DNA from: Toxonevra muliebris
Lineage: Eukaryota > Arthropoda > Insecta > Diptera > Pallopteridae
NCBI GenBank assembly: GCA_963691655.1
Contig: OY829326.1
Span: 79,849,235 to 79,913,234, forward strand
Direction: 5' to 3'
DNA: 64,000 nucleotides
Part shown: positions 9,602 to 20,438 of the stretch, in pieces
Numbering within the stretch: the first letter of the stretch is position 1
How the letters are laid out: each line of letters starts with the position of its first letter
Position numbers and translations under genes: made by a program
Notes under the pieces: generated by a model
Told to the model about the DNA's origin: nothing
Seen by the model: the letters and a program-made list of their open reading frames with translations, nothing else
The model's database searches: none

Positions 9602-12600
9602 TTAATTCTCAGCTCTAAGATAATTTGAATATTGTGGTTGTGGGTAATTTTGATAGTTTTGTTGTTGAGGCGCATGCCCTGAATGCTCGTCTAAAACATG
9701 TTCATGTGCGCGGTATTCAGGTGGTGAACGTTGTGGATAGTTTGGATAATTAGGATAGTTGGGATAAGGACGAGGAGTTGTTGTAGTAGTACTCGTAGTA
9801 CTGGTGGTTGTAGTAAAATATTCAAGATATAAATTTGGTGTTGCAATACCTTCACCAAAATGATAGTCTAATTCGAGCGGGCTTTCTTTTGAATTGGATA
9901 TGCGCAAGAAAGGTCCAAATTCTGTGGATACATTTGGCCATATACCAACATTGAAATTTGGCACATCATACTGAGCGAAATTAACCCACATCGTAGTGAG
10001 AGCGCGTGCTATGGTCATATCCTTAGGATTGAGTTGACTAACTTCTTCTGGATACGGGAATAAATAAATATTGTCATCGCTAAGTGTAGCGTCAGCTTCA
10101 AATGGCAGAGGGTTTTGAAGATGTCCAAACCGATGGAATTCCCCCCGATAGCCAAAACAATAAAGGAAAGTGGGATACTTGCGAGATGTATAGCGTATAG
10201 AATCAATAATGGGGCCACGGTATAGTATAAGATTAATGAGCTAAAGTATAAAAGAAATATATATATTTTGCGTGCGAGCTAGTTTAAATTGAGTTTGCTG
10301 CACCAACCTCAAGTAGACCTTGTGCTACATTGGAAAGAACGGGATTGCGTATTTCCTCTTCGGTGAATATCTGGTGCAACGCTAAGTTCTTCCAAGCCAT
10401 ATAATGTCGGGGGTGTGCACTGTGCTTGAGCACGACATTAATAAAATCGGAAATATTGCGAGAACGTATTTGTTCCAATTCAGAAAAGAATCCTGTCAGA
10501 AAAATTTAATCATTTTATTGTGAGTACTAGCAATAACATATTTAAACTTACTTGACATAATGAAAGCTCCCGCATCTTTCGTGGCACCCACAATTATTGG
10601 GTACGTATTATTGGCCACCAAAGCAGCCGGATGTTGTGGCAAATAGCCAAGTCTATCGCCGACCACCAGTTTGAAACCCCCAGTAAAACGTAGGCCACGT
10701 GGTTCATTAGCTTCCTAAATTGAGAACATTATTATGATAACAGTTACAATAAATGTCGATTCATTTAAATTCATAAATTAACAAACCCAATGTCTCTTGA
10801 ATGCGTCCAATAGTTCTGTAGTTCTCAGACGTTCAAAACAGCTATTTAAACTTTGAATTTCTCTACCGCTCGTCGTACAGCGAGCAAGTCTAGCAAAACT
10901 TCTGACAGTCATTAAGGGATCCTCATCCAAGAAGTATGGATTTAATGCAGTACCAGATTGTAGAATCAACTTGTGGAAGAGTCCTTGAGCCTATTTCGAT
11001 AGAAAACGGATACAAATCTTTAAATGTAGATAAGCTTTAGGTTTTTTCTACAAACCTTCCCACTCAAACTTAAAGCATGCACCAATGTTGCACCACCTGC
11101 TTGACCAAAAAGTGTCACCTGATCGGGATTACCAAAAAATGGACGTATATATTGCTGTATCCATTCCAATGCCATTTGCACATCGGCTAAGGCAACATTA
11201 CCGGGCATTTCATCGCTGAGTGTTGTCAAGAAGCCAAATGGTGCCAGACGATAATTGACCGAGATCAAAACAACATCATGTTCCAAAAAGTAGTCGGGCT
11301 GTCCTTCCTCAGCGCTACCATCGAAAAGCATTTCGCCATGTACAAATACCATTACTGGATAGGAACCAGGTTTCTGTAATCCGTAAAAAACAATATAGCA
11401 ACATAGAATCTCTATTATTCTTGATTTCTGCGGTTAAAAACTTACAAATGGTGTGTATATATTTAGAGTCAAGCAATCATCCACGTTTTCACGTCGTGCT
11501 TCGGCTGCAATTATTTTATTTAAATCCGGAAACTGTGGGCAGTTAGCAGGTTCTTGAGTGGCATCGATAATTGCGTTGGAGTTGCTCTCAAATACAGAAG
11601 CTTTCTGTAAAAATATGAGATATGGGAAACCGTTCTGTACTTTGGTTGAATAATCTGCATCCATCAGAGTACTCGTACTCATTAGATGGGGTAGGTTTGT
11701 TTCGTTACTTATTTATTTTAAGGCATCACATTAGGATAAAGTCGTTCACAAATAAACATGTACAATTAACTTTTTCTTTTAGATTAGATTTGGAGGTGGG
11801 CAGGAACTCCTATGGCTATCCATAGTACTAATGCCATTGGACTAAGAGGAATCAGATAGAGGACAATTTTTGTGCGGAAAAAAAGGAAAAAGTAATTAGG
11901 TCTGTTCACGTACTTTTCCAGTAAAAACTTGCAGCGAGAGAGTAAAAGAAAGATTGAGAAAAATATTCTCACAAAGAGACAAATAGCAGAAAAAGTACGT
12001 GATATTGTGCGGTTGTGATTTTTGTAAATTAAATAAAAATATAAAAATGGAGCCATCCCAAATTGAAGGAAAGTACTCTGCAAAGACCTTCAAGCGAGTG
12101 CAAAGTGGAATGTATAGAAAATAGTATTGAAATGTGCAATTAATGAATAACTTTATATTCAAATGCTGTTTCTTTGCATGCTGCTGCTCTTGCTGCTGTA
12201 ATTAGAGTTTATAATTTGGTGAAATCATTTGTTGTGGCAAACCAGTATTCACAAATACTACATACATCTTTTACAATATCTCAAATATTTCTTTTTCTCC
12301 TAAATTTTATTAAAAACCACAACAACTTCATTAAAAATAAATATAACGCACTTCGTGTTGATGTTCAGATTTTTGGCAGTTCTTTTTTTCGGCAGCTAAA
12401 AGTTATTGCAAATAAAAATTTTACTAGTAGAAATTTGCAGCTACTTTTTTCTCTATCACTTTTTTAGGCTAACTGTGTAGGTCAATGTTTTGCTGTCAAT
12501 GTTTTTTGTTTTTACTCTCTTTTCATCGTTTTGTTTGATGCCCTGCTACACTATCAGTTTTTTGCTGAATGTTATTTTTTAATACTTTTATCTGCAACTA

Positions 12601-15600
12601 TGTTTTTCCAACTAAAAAGTATTTAATTGTATTTTGAAGTGAATGAAAATTCAACAATTGGATTGGAATTGGATGGAAAATAATTATAATGACAATATGA
12701 GATAATGTTGGTGGAAATAGCAACAAATTATACAAAAAAATTAATTAATTATTAAAAGTTTATACATATAATATAATTGTACATATAAACTATTATGCAG
12801 TGGCACTGACTGCTATGGTCTTGGGCCAAAAAAAAGATTGCATTTATATATGAAAAACGCAGAAAAATAATTTTTAAAATTTGCGAACTATTAACATTAA
12901 CTCCTCCACTTTGTTACTTGACCATTGAATTACCATGTTTTCATAAAAATTATTAAGTATTTTTTTAAACAGCACTCATTTTCACAAACAAACAAAAGCC
13001 AAACAACGCAAAGGGTGGCAAAGAAAAAAAATATATTTATAAGTAAGTAAAAAGTGAAGTATTTTCCATTAAATATTAATATTTTCCAGTAAAATACAAC
13101 AGTGTATCTGCATCAACCCCATTTTATTTGAAGCGATGCAGGTTTTTTCGTCAGTAAAAAAATTTGAAGTGAAATGTGTTCATCCTCTCTTTTGCTCAGT
13201 GTTCATTTTTCAAAACAATAACAATTTCATTGTTTGGCAGCAAAACATTGATCGTGTAACATCGCCCTTACGCTCTCGTTTTTGTAACAATTTTTTTGTA
13301 CGTGAACATACCTATTATATTCCCCCAAATTTCTTAGTTTCTTTACTCCGTTCATATTTGATGTTTCATAAAGGACGAACAATCATATACAGTGGTACGA
13401 AATTTGGTGGTGTAGTGGCATCCAAATTCGTCGTTGCCGACAACTAACAATTAAAAAATTAATCGGCATCTGACGCCGCGAGATGATGTGATTCGCTGTT
13501 CAATTGCGTGAGCGACCATCACCAACAGCTAACAACAACAAAAACCCAACGTTATCGGACTCGAACAGAATGGTGTGATATTTATCACAAAAATCCAGTT
13601 CGTTCTCGAGCCTCGAACTATAACTTACCTTTTTGTAATTAATATTAAATATATATTTTCAAACGAAAACTTTCAGTTTATTTTTATTTCAAAGTGGGCA
13701 CTTGCCAAAAAAGCAGGTAATCCTAAAGTGTCATGATTGTGGAAGTCTTACGTAATCATGTTTTCTGTATAAAATAATCACTTTTAAAATTCAGGCATGA
13801 ACGGGTTAATGAAATTGTTAGTGGCTGTGGAAAAGGCGACTAAGTGGCGCAAACCCGTGTGAACAGCCACTTAGTCCCCTTTTCCACACGGCAAACTTTC
13901 TTGTCGGCAAGACGAGTTTTGCTGGCAAGAGAGGAAAGACGAGAGGAGATGAGTACTGACTTGCTCGTTCCGGCAAGTTTTCTTTTGTGCTATTCGACTT
14001 TAGATATTTTTTTATTCTTATTTGTCATTTTAAGTTGGATGCGCATAATTTTGGCCTCTTATGGCTGATGTTACACGGTCAATGTTTTTTGTTTTTACTC
14101 TCTTTTCATCCTTTTGTTTGATGCCCTGTTACACTATCAGTTTTTTGCTGAATGTTATTTTTTAATACTTTTATCTACAACTATGTTTTTCCAACTAAAA
14201 AGTATTTAATTGTATTTTGGAGTGAATGAGAATTCAACAATTGGAATGGAATTGGATGGAAAATAATTATAATGACAATATGAGATAATGTTGGTGGAAA
14301 TAGCAACAAATTATACAAAAAATATTGCATTTAAATATGAAAAACACAGAAAAATAATCTTTAAAATTTGCGAACTATTAAAATAAGCTCCGCCACTTGG
14401 CCATTGAATTACCATGTTTCTATAAAAATTATTAAGTTATTTTTTAAACAGCACTCATTTTCATAAACAAACAAAAGCCAAACAACGCAAAGGGTGACAA
14501 AGAAAAAAAAAGTATGTAGAAGTTAGTAAAAAGTCTAGGATTTTTCATAAAATATTAGTATTTTCCAGTAAAATGCAACAGTGTATCTTCAACAACCCCC
14601 TTGTATTTGAAGTGATGCAGGTTTTTTCGTCAGTAAAAAAATTTGAAGTGAAATGTGTTCATTCTCTCTTTTGCTCAGTGTTCATTTTTCAAAGCAACAA
14701 CAATTTCATTGTTTGACAGCAACACATTGATCGTGTAACATCACCCTATTGGAAAAAATAAAGATTTTTCATATGAAATTTCACTTTTTTACTATCAATT
14801 TTATTATTTTTATTCAATAAACTGTTTTCACTTTTCAGTTTTTTTTCAATAAAGTGTCAGTAAAAAAGTTTTTCACAACACGAATGACAGACATAGTAAA
14901 AGCAAAATTGCTCAAGAAATCTTGCTGTGTGTGAAAGCAAGCGGCAAGTCCAAAAAAGAATTGGAAACTTGTCGACAAGAAAACTTGCCGTTTGGAAAAG
15001 GGGACTTACGCATTTTGAAAAGTCTTGTTATGAGCCCCGTTAACTCAACAATTGTAGTAGGTATTCTCTAACAATTCTAATTCAATCAGCCCTATTCTAA
15101 ATATTCCCGAATGAAATCCTCGGGAAAATTCGTTTCTTTCCCCCGTATTCCTATAGGAAAAGAAGGTAAACGAAACAAATTTTCCCGGGGATTTCCTTTC
15201 GGGAATATTTAGAATAGGGCTGATTGTATTCTATTTTCGTTAAAAGATTCATATGTACTTACGCAAAAACGGACTTGAAAATATAGACGAGTAAAATTAA
15301 AGTACTATTCACATAATGGATATTAGCCTCGTTCACTCTTAGAACCTCGTGTACAAAAAATATTCGGCCTTTTTTGTTCACTCGTTTTGTATTTACAAAA
15401 ATTTCAAATATAGTTTTGAGTATTTTTTGTTAACATTGTAAGAAGTGAACTCGAATACTTAATCTGCGATTTGCATACGTAATACATTGTGCAGAGCATT
15501 TTTTATTTTCCTGAAAGACAATTGACGCAAAGATTTAATTGTTAAGAAAACGAATTAAATTAAATATTTAAAACTATTTTGACACAAGAAGCTGTAAGAG

Positions 15601-16508
15601 GTCGACAGTTACAATGAAAAAGTATTTAAAAAAAAAGTGCAGAAAAAAATAATAATCAAAATTAAATAGTTTTATGTTATAATGCAAAAATAAAAGCTTA
15701 TCGGCATTTTCGCTTTGAAGGTTGCACCTTCTGTTCCAGTTCCGCACTAAAAAGTTGCTCAATCGCTCAGTTGCTCATGAAAGATATTTGCTTGCCACTT
15801 TTTTAAAATGATTCAGACGAATACTCGACCATTTTTGGCTGAACACCGAACCGAACCCGTATGTGTGATTTTGGCCGAACCGAAACCGAACGTTCGGTTG
15901 GACAATATTTATATGAACTATATTATACAATTTGCATTGTTTTTAAGGAACTATGAATAATTTACACTGTACGGCTTTGATTTGAGTACAATTTTATATG
16001 TTGCTGTATTTTCAGAGATTAGAAATTATAAACATTGAACTCATAATTTTTTTTATCGTTTAATAAACTTTAAATGAAAGTGGAATTTTGACAAAAAACT
16101 TTTAGTGCCACTTTACTCATTTTTGTAACTTACTTGAAACCGTCCCAATCCAGAGCCAACTTTACCGTATCTAAGACCCAAGAATGCATTAATAGGACGA
16201 TTTTTGAGTGTTTTATATGCAACTTTGCCACGAACTAAACCTAAGCGCGGAACTAAAATCACAGATTGATCTTGTGGTGGCGGTGGAGGATCCACGGGAT
16301 GTGGTCGATAAACACGCGGTGAATTTTCACCAGTTTCTTGTACACGATTTTGATGCGAATTCACCGCAGGTTGTTCATAATCTGCATCATCATCATAATT
16401 AAAATTAGTTTCACCATAACGTTGTGCCTCGCACAAGGATAATTTTGTGACTCCAAGGAGCAAAACACTCAACGCAAACAGCAGCGCACATGCTCTTAAC
16501 CGAAACAT
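9602..16508 (-). CDS. Glutactin-like, catalytically dead cholinesterase-family secreted protein
   Basis: Seven exons, all GT-AG and in phase: 16508-16134, 11604-11446, 11373-11056, 10990-10787, 10714-10552, 10492-10308, 10240-9602; 680 residues. Residues 1 to about 28 form a signal peptide (ALLFALSVLLLGV), followed by an acidic/Pro-rich spacer. The esterase fold begins near residue 80 with LVPRLGLVRGKV; the Cys147-Cys169 loop ends in DDCLTLNIYTP. Catalysis is lost three times: the serine elbow GxSxG is GQAGG (Ser to Ala, residue 270), the TKDEG glutamate is TKDAG (Ala400), and the HxDDxxYLF histidine is Leu521. The oxyanion HGGG is HGEM. A Thr-run (611-623) and a Tyr/Pro/Gln-rich tail (YPNYPNYPNYP) close the protein, as in Drosophila glutactin, a basement-membrane glycoprotein with sulphated tyrosines. 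An adhesion or matrix role is inferred. Orthology to Glt rather than its neighbouring paralogues is unresolved. Intron 1 is 4.5 kb and full of transposons. Confidence 0.9.
11898..13313. mobile_element. Harbinger-like TIR element in intron 1 (interrupted)
   Basis: Ends AGGTCTGTTCACGTAC and GTACGTGAACATACCT are imperfect inverted repeats, flanked by ATT on both sides. It contains MITE copy 2 (12467-13267) as a nested insertion and is about 0.6 kb without it. No transposase was seen. The three-bp duplication suggests PIF/Harbinger. Confidence 0.6.
12467..13267. mobile_element. Harbinger-type MITE, copy 2
   Basis: Colinear with the MITEs at 5289 and 14063. The right end CGTGTAACATCGCCC is intact, the left end is degenerate (GGCTAACTGTGTAGG), and TTA flanks both sides. 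It carries about 100 bp extra near 12740-12830 relative to its sisters. It lies within intron 1 of the glutactin-like gene. Confidence 0.78.
13874..15005. mobile_element. Harbinger-like element with 14063 MITE nested inside
   Basis: Ends GTCCCCTTTTCCA...TGGAAAAGGGGAC with further inverted similarity (CGGCAA, CTTGTCG), flanked by TTA on both sides (13871-13873, 15006-15008). Net length is about 445 bp without the nested MITE. Non-coding. It lies in intron 1 of the glutactin-like gene. Confidence 0.78.
14063..14746. mobile_element. Harbinger-type MITE, copy 3 (best preserved)
   Basis: Ends GGCTGATGTTACACGG and CGTGTAACATCACCC, flanked by TAT on both sides; 684 bp. Subterminal TCAATGTTT and AACATTGA blocks extend the inverted repeat. 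No open frame of note. It is inserted into the element at 13874-15005. Confidence 0.83.
15083..15226. mobile_element. Palindromic fold-back MITE
   Basis: Starts CAATCAGCCCTATTCTAAAT and ends with its complement; the two 45-bp arms also share CCGGGAAAATT-type sequence and the centre is a short CCTATAGG. The unit is nearly one hairpin. No clear target duplication was found. It shares the CAGCCCTATTC start with other fly MITEs but is not the same family as the 4264 element. Confidence 0.7.
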
Positions 16509-19224
16509 GTTGTAGACGTTTCGAAGTCACGAATTGAACTGATTTTGAATACTAAATAATTTGCTCGAGAAAGAAAAAGTTCAAAACCTAATCATCATCA
16601 CTTGGAGATTTTGATAATAATGCTTTTGTTTTTTGTTGTTGTTCGATGATTTTTTGCTGTTAGCGCGTATCTACAATGCACAGTGGTTCAGAAGACCCTT
16701 TCTGAGGTAGTAAATCGAATAACGCATAATAAGCTTCGCTAATATTATAATGAAACCAAAAGCGATTTTAAATTTAAAAGTCGACTTTTGGCATATTTTT
16801 ATATGGAATAAAAATCAAAAGCTCCGTTATTAATTATCAATGAAAGCACAATTTTAGTAATTTTTAGTGCATCTCTTTGTTTTATATTTTTAAAACACAA
16901 TTAAATACAAGCTTCAAAATTGTTTTCAGGTGCACCGTGCACATCATTGAGGAAATCTGCATTTTTAAGCATCATTGTTTTTAAAAAAAGATTTTTTTTA
17001 GAAATGGCACAAATCGGCAAAAAATTATGCTAGTTAGATACAATGGAAAATCCACTAAAAATATTTGTTTTACAGCCAGCATGATCTAAACGAACCACTG
17101 TGCGTTGATGTATTTATGTAAGCTTGTGGTGTTTGAAAATGAACTCAACCAAGTTTTGAAATCAATTTTGAATTTTTTATTTTATTATACATGCATACAT
17201 AACTATATATTGTATTTTAATTTTATAATCAAATTTTCTATATTATCTGCGTACACACAACTGCATGCAGCCTCTTGAATGCTATTCCAGAAGAACTTTC
17301 GAATTCGGGACTTTTGAATTAGTCAAACCGTTTTTTTTTTTGTATGATTTTGAAATTTATCCCCGTATGCTGTAAATTTGATAAGTTTTTTTTCTAAAAC
17401 AAGATGCTAAACTGTAAGCAACCAACAACGTCATCAACAGCTCTAAACAATTCTGGATGCTATACTTAACTAAATGCCAAATGTATACTAGGCTGCAGTG
17501 AAAGATTTCTTAGAGTTTTTCCCATTGGATCTACCTCAATTATATGAATGTGATACGTCGTTTATAATAGATGATATTTTGGGGCTCTCGACGTCACAGC
17601 TAAGCTTAAGCTTTATAATTTGGATACGGCTTTACAATTTTGAACGGTTGAGAACACATTTTGGAATAGTAATAATTGGATATGGAAAATTCACGATAAT
17701 AGTTATTTTTGGAGATCTGCCATTGAGGTGATAAATAAGAATTATTCACATGGTTCGCAAAGTTATGTGAGCTTCTGAACACATTACAACTATTTAGCGA
17801 GACTAAATGTAACGAAATTTTTGTAACTGGCTAACATTTCAGAACTGATTCGCAAACTTTCAAAGAAATACTTCCAATACTAAATTTTTCCATACAAAAA
17901 GTTAAAATCTTATGTATTCTGGCACATGGGAATGGAAGCGACAAAATTAGCCGAAGCCTCTATAACTTAATGAAACTTGAACCGATTCTGGTCAGCTTTA
18001 GATCATTTAACACAAAATTGAACGCAGTTTTGTAATCAGTAATCAGTCTCTACGCTTCTTTTTAATTAGAGAAACCATAGAGCAAATCTAAACCCCCCTC
18101 CCCTCCACTCCCTATCAAAAATTGGTTAAGGTATTTTAGGGCATGTTTGGGCTTAAATTAAAGCTTATTATATCGAATGCAACAAGGCCTTTTTTGATTT
18201 GGCATGATGGCGGACCAATATGGCGGCTGCAAGTCTACCACCTCACCTTGAAAGAGAAGTTTTATTAAGCGTACGTTTACCCAAGTCCCAAACCACCTGG
18301 GATCGTGACGGAAAGAGTTATACGGTATATCTGCATCCAACTACAAAATTCCTTATTATTTCAATTCTTTTTTTCAAACTAGATTTTAAAGCAATGCTTT
18401 AGACCTGAATAGACCTTTTTCAAAATGTATGCATTGTTATATGAGAAAAGTAGCTAACAATGATTTTACAACATTAAGTTTACTGATTTTTAAAAAAGTT
18501 ACAAGTGTAGGTACATTTCAATGAAATAAAATTTTTTTTTCAAGTAAAGGTTCCATTTTTTCAAAAAGAAATATTTTTAATTGCAAAAAATATTGATTAA
18601 GCAGTGAATAAGTATTGCGAAATTTTTCTTGGTTCCAGAAGTGCAAGTTACATCTTTTTTGTCCAAAAAACTTAAAAAACACCAAAAAATAAAAAAATTA
18701 CGTTTTATTTTAAGTTGGGTTTGATGTCCAAAAAAATAATATTAGACGTAAAACGACGGTATTACCGTATAAAGGGTTAAACGCCATTTGCCTCTGTCAT
18801 ATTGAATTTTTCAAAAGGTCATGTTTAGATAAAGATAGTATAAATATTTACGAAGTTTTTGAGTCCCCTGGCGCTATTTATTATTGCGCTGAGTCTTGGG
18901 CAGAGCAGCAATCCAGTTGACGGGAAACGCCTATATGTATGCACAAAGACTTCGTTTATATTTTGGAATTAACTTTCTTGCAATTGAGTAATTTTTTCGA
19001 AAAAGAGAAAAATTAATTTACTAAAGTACATAGGTAATTAGTATAGCATTCGTTTTTTTTAAATTAAATTTAATTCATTAATGTTACATACATACACAAG
19101 CGGGAGTCGATTTTTTCGAGAGTAGGGGGTTTAAATTCGTCCATTTAAAATTAGTTTTGTGTTACTAAGGAGGTATTTTGTCCCAAAAACCCCTCCTTGG
19201 AACCCGTCAGTGCAAACCTATGTA
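16509..19224. other. Upstream region of the glutactin-like gene; no further gene seen
   Basis: The region contains the 5' flank of the gene (16509 on) and a TIR element at 16679-17102; otherwise it is AT-rich DNA. Short frames at 17498 and 18158 have no recognisable content. A small GC-richer patch at about 18190-18320 and another at 18870-18930 stand out in composition but could not be assigned. Confidence 0.4.
16679..17102. mobile_element. TIR element with CACAGTGGTTC ends
   Basis: An 11-bp perfect inverted repeat, CACAGTGGTTC / GAACCACTGTG, bounds 424 bp of non-coding DNA just upstream of the glutactin-like gene. The flanks (CAATG / CGTTG) match at only 3 of 5 positions, and no 8-bp duplication is present, so superfamily (Transib or hAT) is open. 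A GTGCACCGTGCAC palindrome lies inside. Confidence 0.45.
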
Positions 19225-20436
19225 GGGTAAAGTGGGGTACCTTTGACACTTAATTTTCAAAGTCCTGTAATTCCGAAAATTATTGATAGATGTTAAAAGA
19301 TGTAACTATTTTTAAGACATTGATTTTTCTAGATCAAACCTCGAAAAAATTATATTTTATAAAAACTGCACTACTATTTTTTTTGTACTTTTTCCATTTT
19401 GTCAAAAGTGCCCCAGCACGGGGCACATTTGACTTTACAAAGGGCACATTTGACAAAGATCAATTACTTTGTCATACGTCTATATATATATGTATAAAAA
19501 TTAAAATAAATATATGTGTATATCTCGAAATAACAGTAAAACCTCAGCAGAGGTTGACACAAATTTGTGCATTATTATTTTATTAGTAATATTTGATTTT
19601 TCTGTTCTGACTATTATTATTTGCCCTTTATTTATCAAAAGTTTCATTTGCAATTTCATAATGATGCATTATGTCTCTGGTCATAAGATAGTCATTGTTT
19701 GAGTTCAAAATTACAAGTGGGTGTGGCATCTCCCATACAACTTTTTTTTGGTATATATCTAGAACCATTTAGGGTACAGTACTGAAATTTCGTGCAAGAC
19801 GTCAATTGACAATGTTATATTACAGCAGAAATGCGGATGGAGTTGGAAAAGGGGTGAAACTACAAAATTTAGTATGAAAGACTTTAAATGTTGTCTTATT
19901 TACCCCATATTTTTCGGAGGCTGATGTTACCGTTTCTTGCTTATTTCTAATACCTGGAATTTCTCTCTTCACTTTCGCATCGATTTGTCTTTTTATTCTT
20001 TTAGAAAATATAGCAATTGTATTGTAAAAAACGTAAATATGCAATATATATGTCAAATGTGCCCCATTGGGAAAAGTCAAATATACCCCAAAAGTTTTTA
20101 ATGATTTGTTTCTTCTTTTCCAATTTATCTTGTTTTATTTTCACAAAACTCACTTTTATTTTGTTAACATTAAAGAGCAATACTAACAAATTTTTTTACT
20201 CTTTTTTAAAAAAACAGTTGCTATTAATTCACAAAACGCTTATATACTAGTTGTCGAAAATTACATCAGCGTTTTAATCCAAAAAGAATTAAAGTAGAAT
20301 CTTTTAAGTTCACAACGTTTCTTTAAACCAAATTTAGCTTTTTTCTGCATTTCAACTTTTTGACTTTTAGGGCGTGGTCATACTGAAAATGGCAAAGTCA
20401 AATGTGCCCCGGTGTCAAAGGTACCCTATTTTTCCC
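19225..20436. mobile_element. Pogo-like TIR element
   Basis: Ends GGGTAAAGTGGGGTACCTTT and the inverted GGGAAAAATAGGGTACCTTT, both continuing TTTGACAC, with TA on each side. Internal copies of GGGGCACATTTGAC in both orientations sit near both ends (19405-19460, 20053-20090, 20390-20410). A minus-strand frame (about 20000-19880) includes KQETVTSASEKYGVNKTTF, resembling the psq-type helix-turn-helix of pogo transposases. No DDE domain was recognised. Confidence 0.65.
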
Positions 20437-20438
20437 TA

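Noticed and set aside
15305..15460. Possible inverted unit around CGTTCACTCTTAGAACC and GTAAGAAGTGAACTCG
   Set aside because: Arms are short and imperfect; not enough to call a MITE.
18158..18340. Minus-strand frame containing FQGEVVDLQPPYWSAIMPNQ
   Set aside because: Slight resemblance to coding sequence only; no family recognised and no exon structure.
19290..20250. Several overlapping Phe/Lys/Ile-rich frames
   Set aside because: Typical translations of AT-rich DNA; only the short psq-like helix on the minus strand was kept as evidence.
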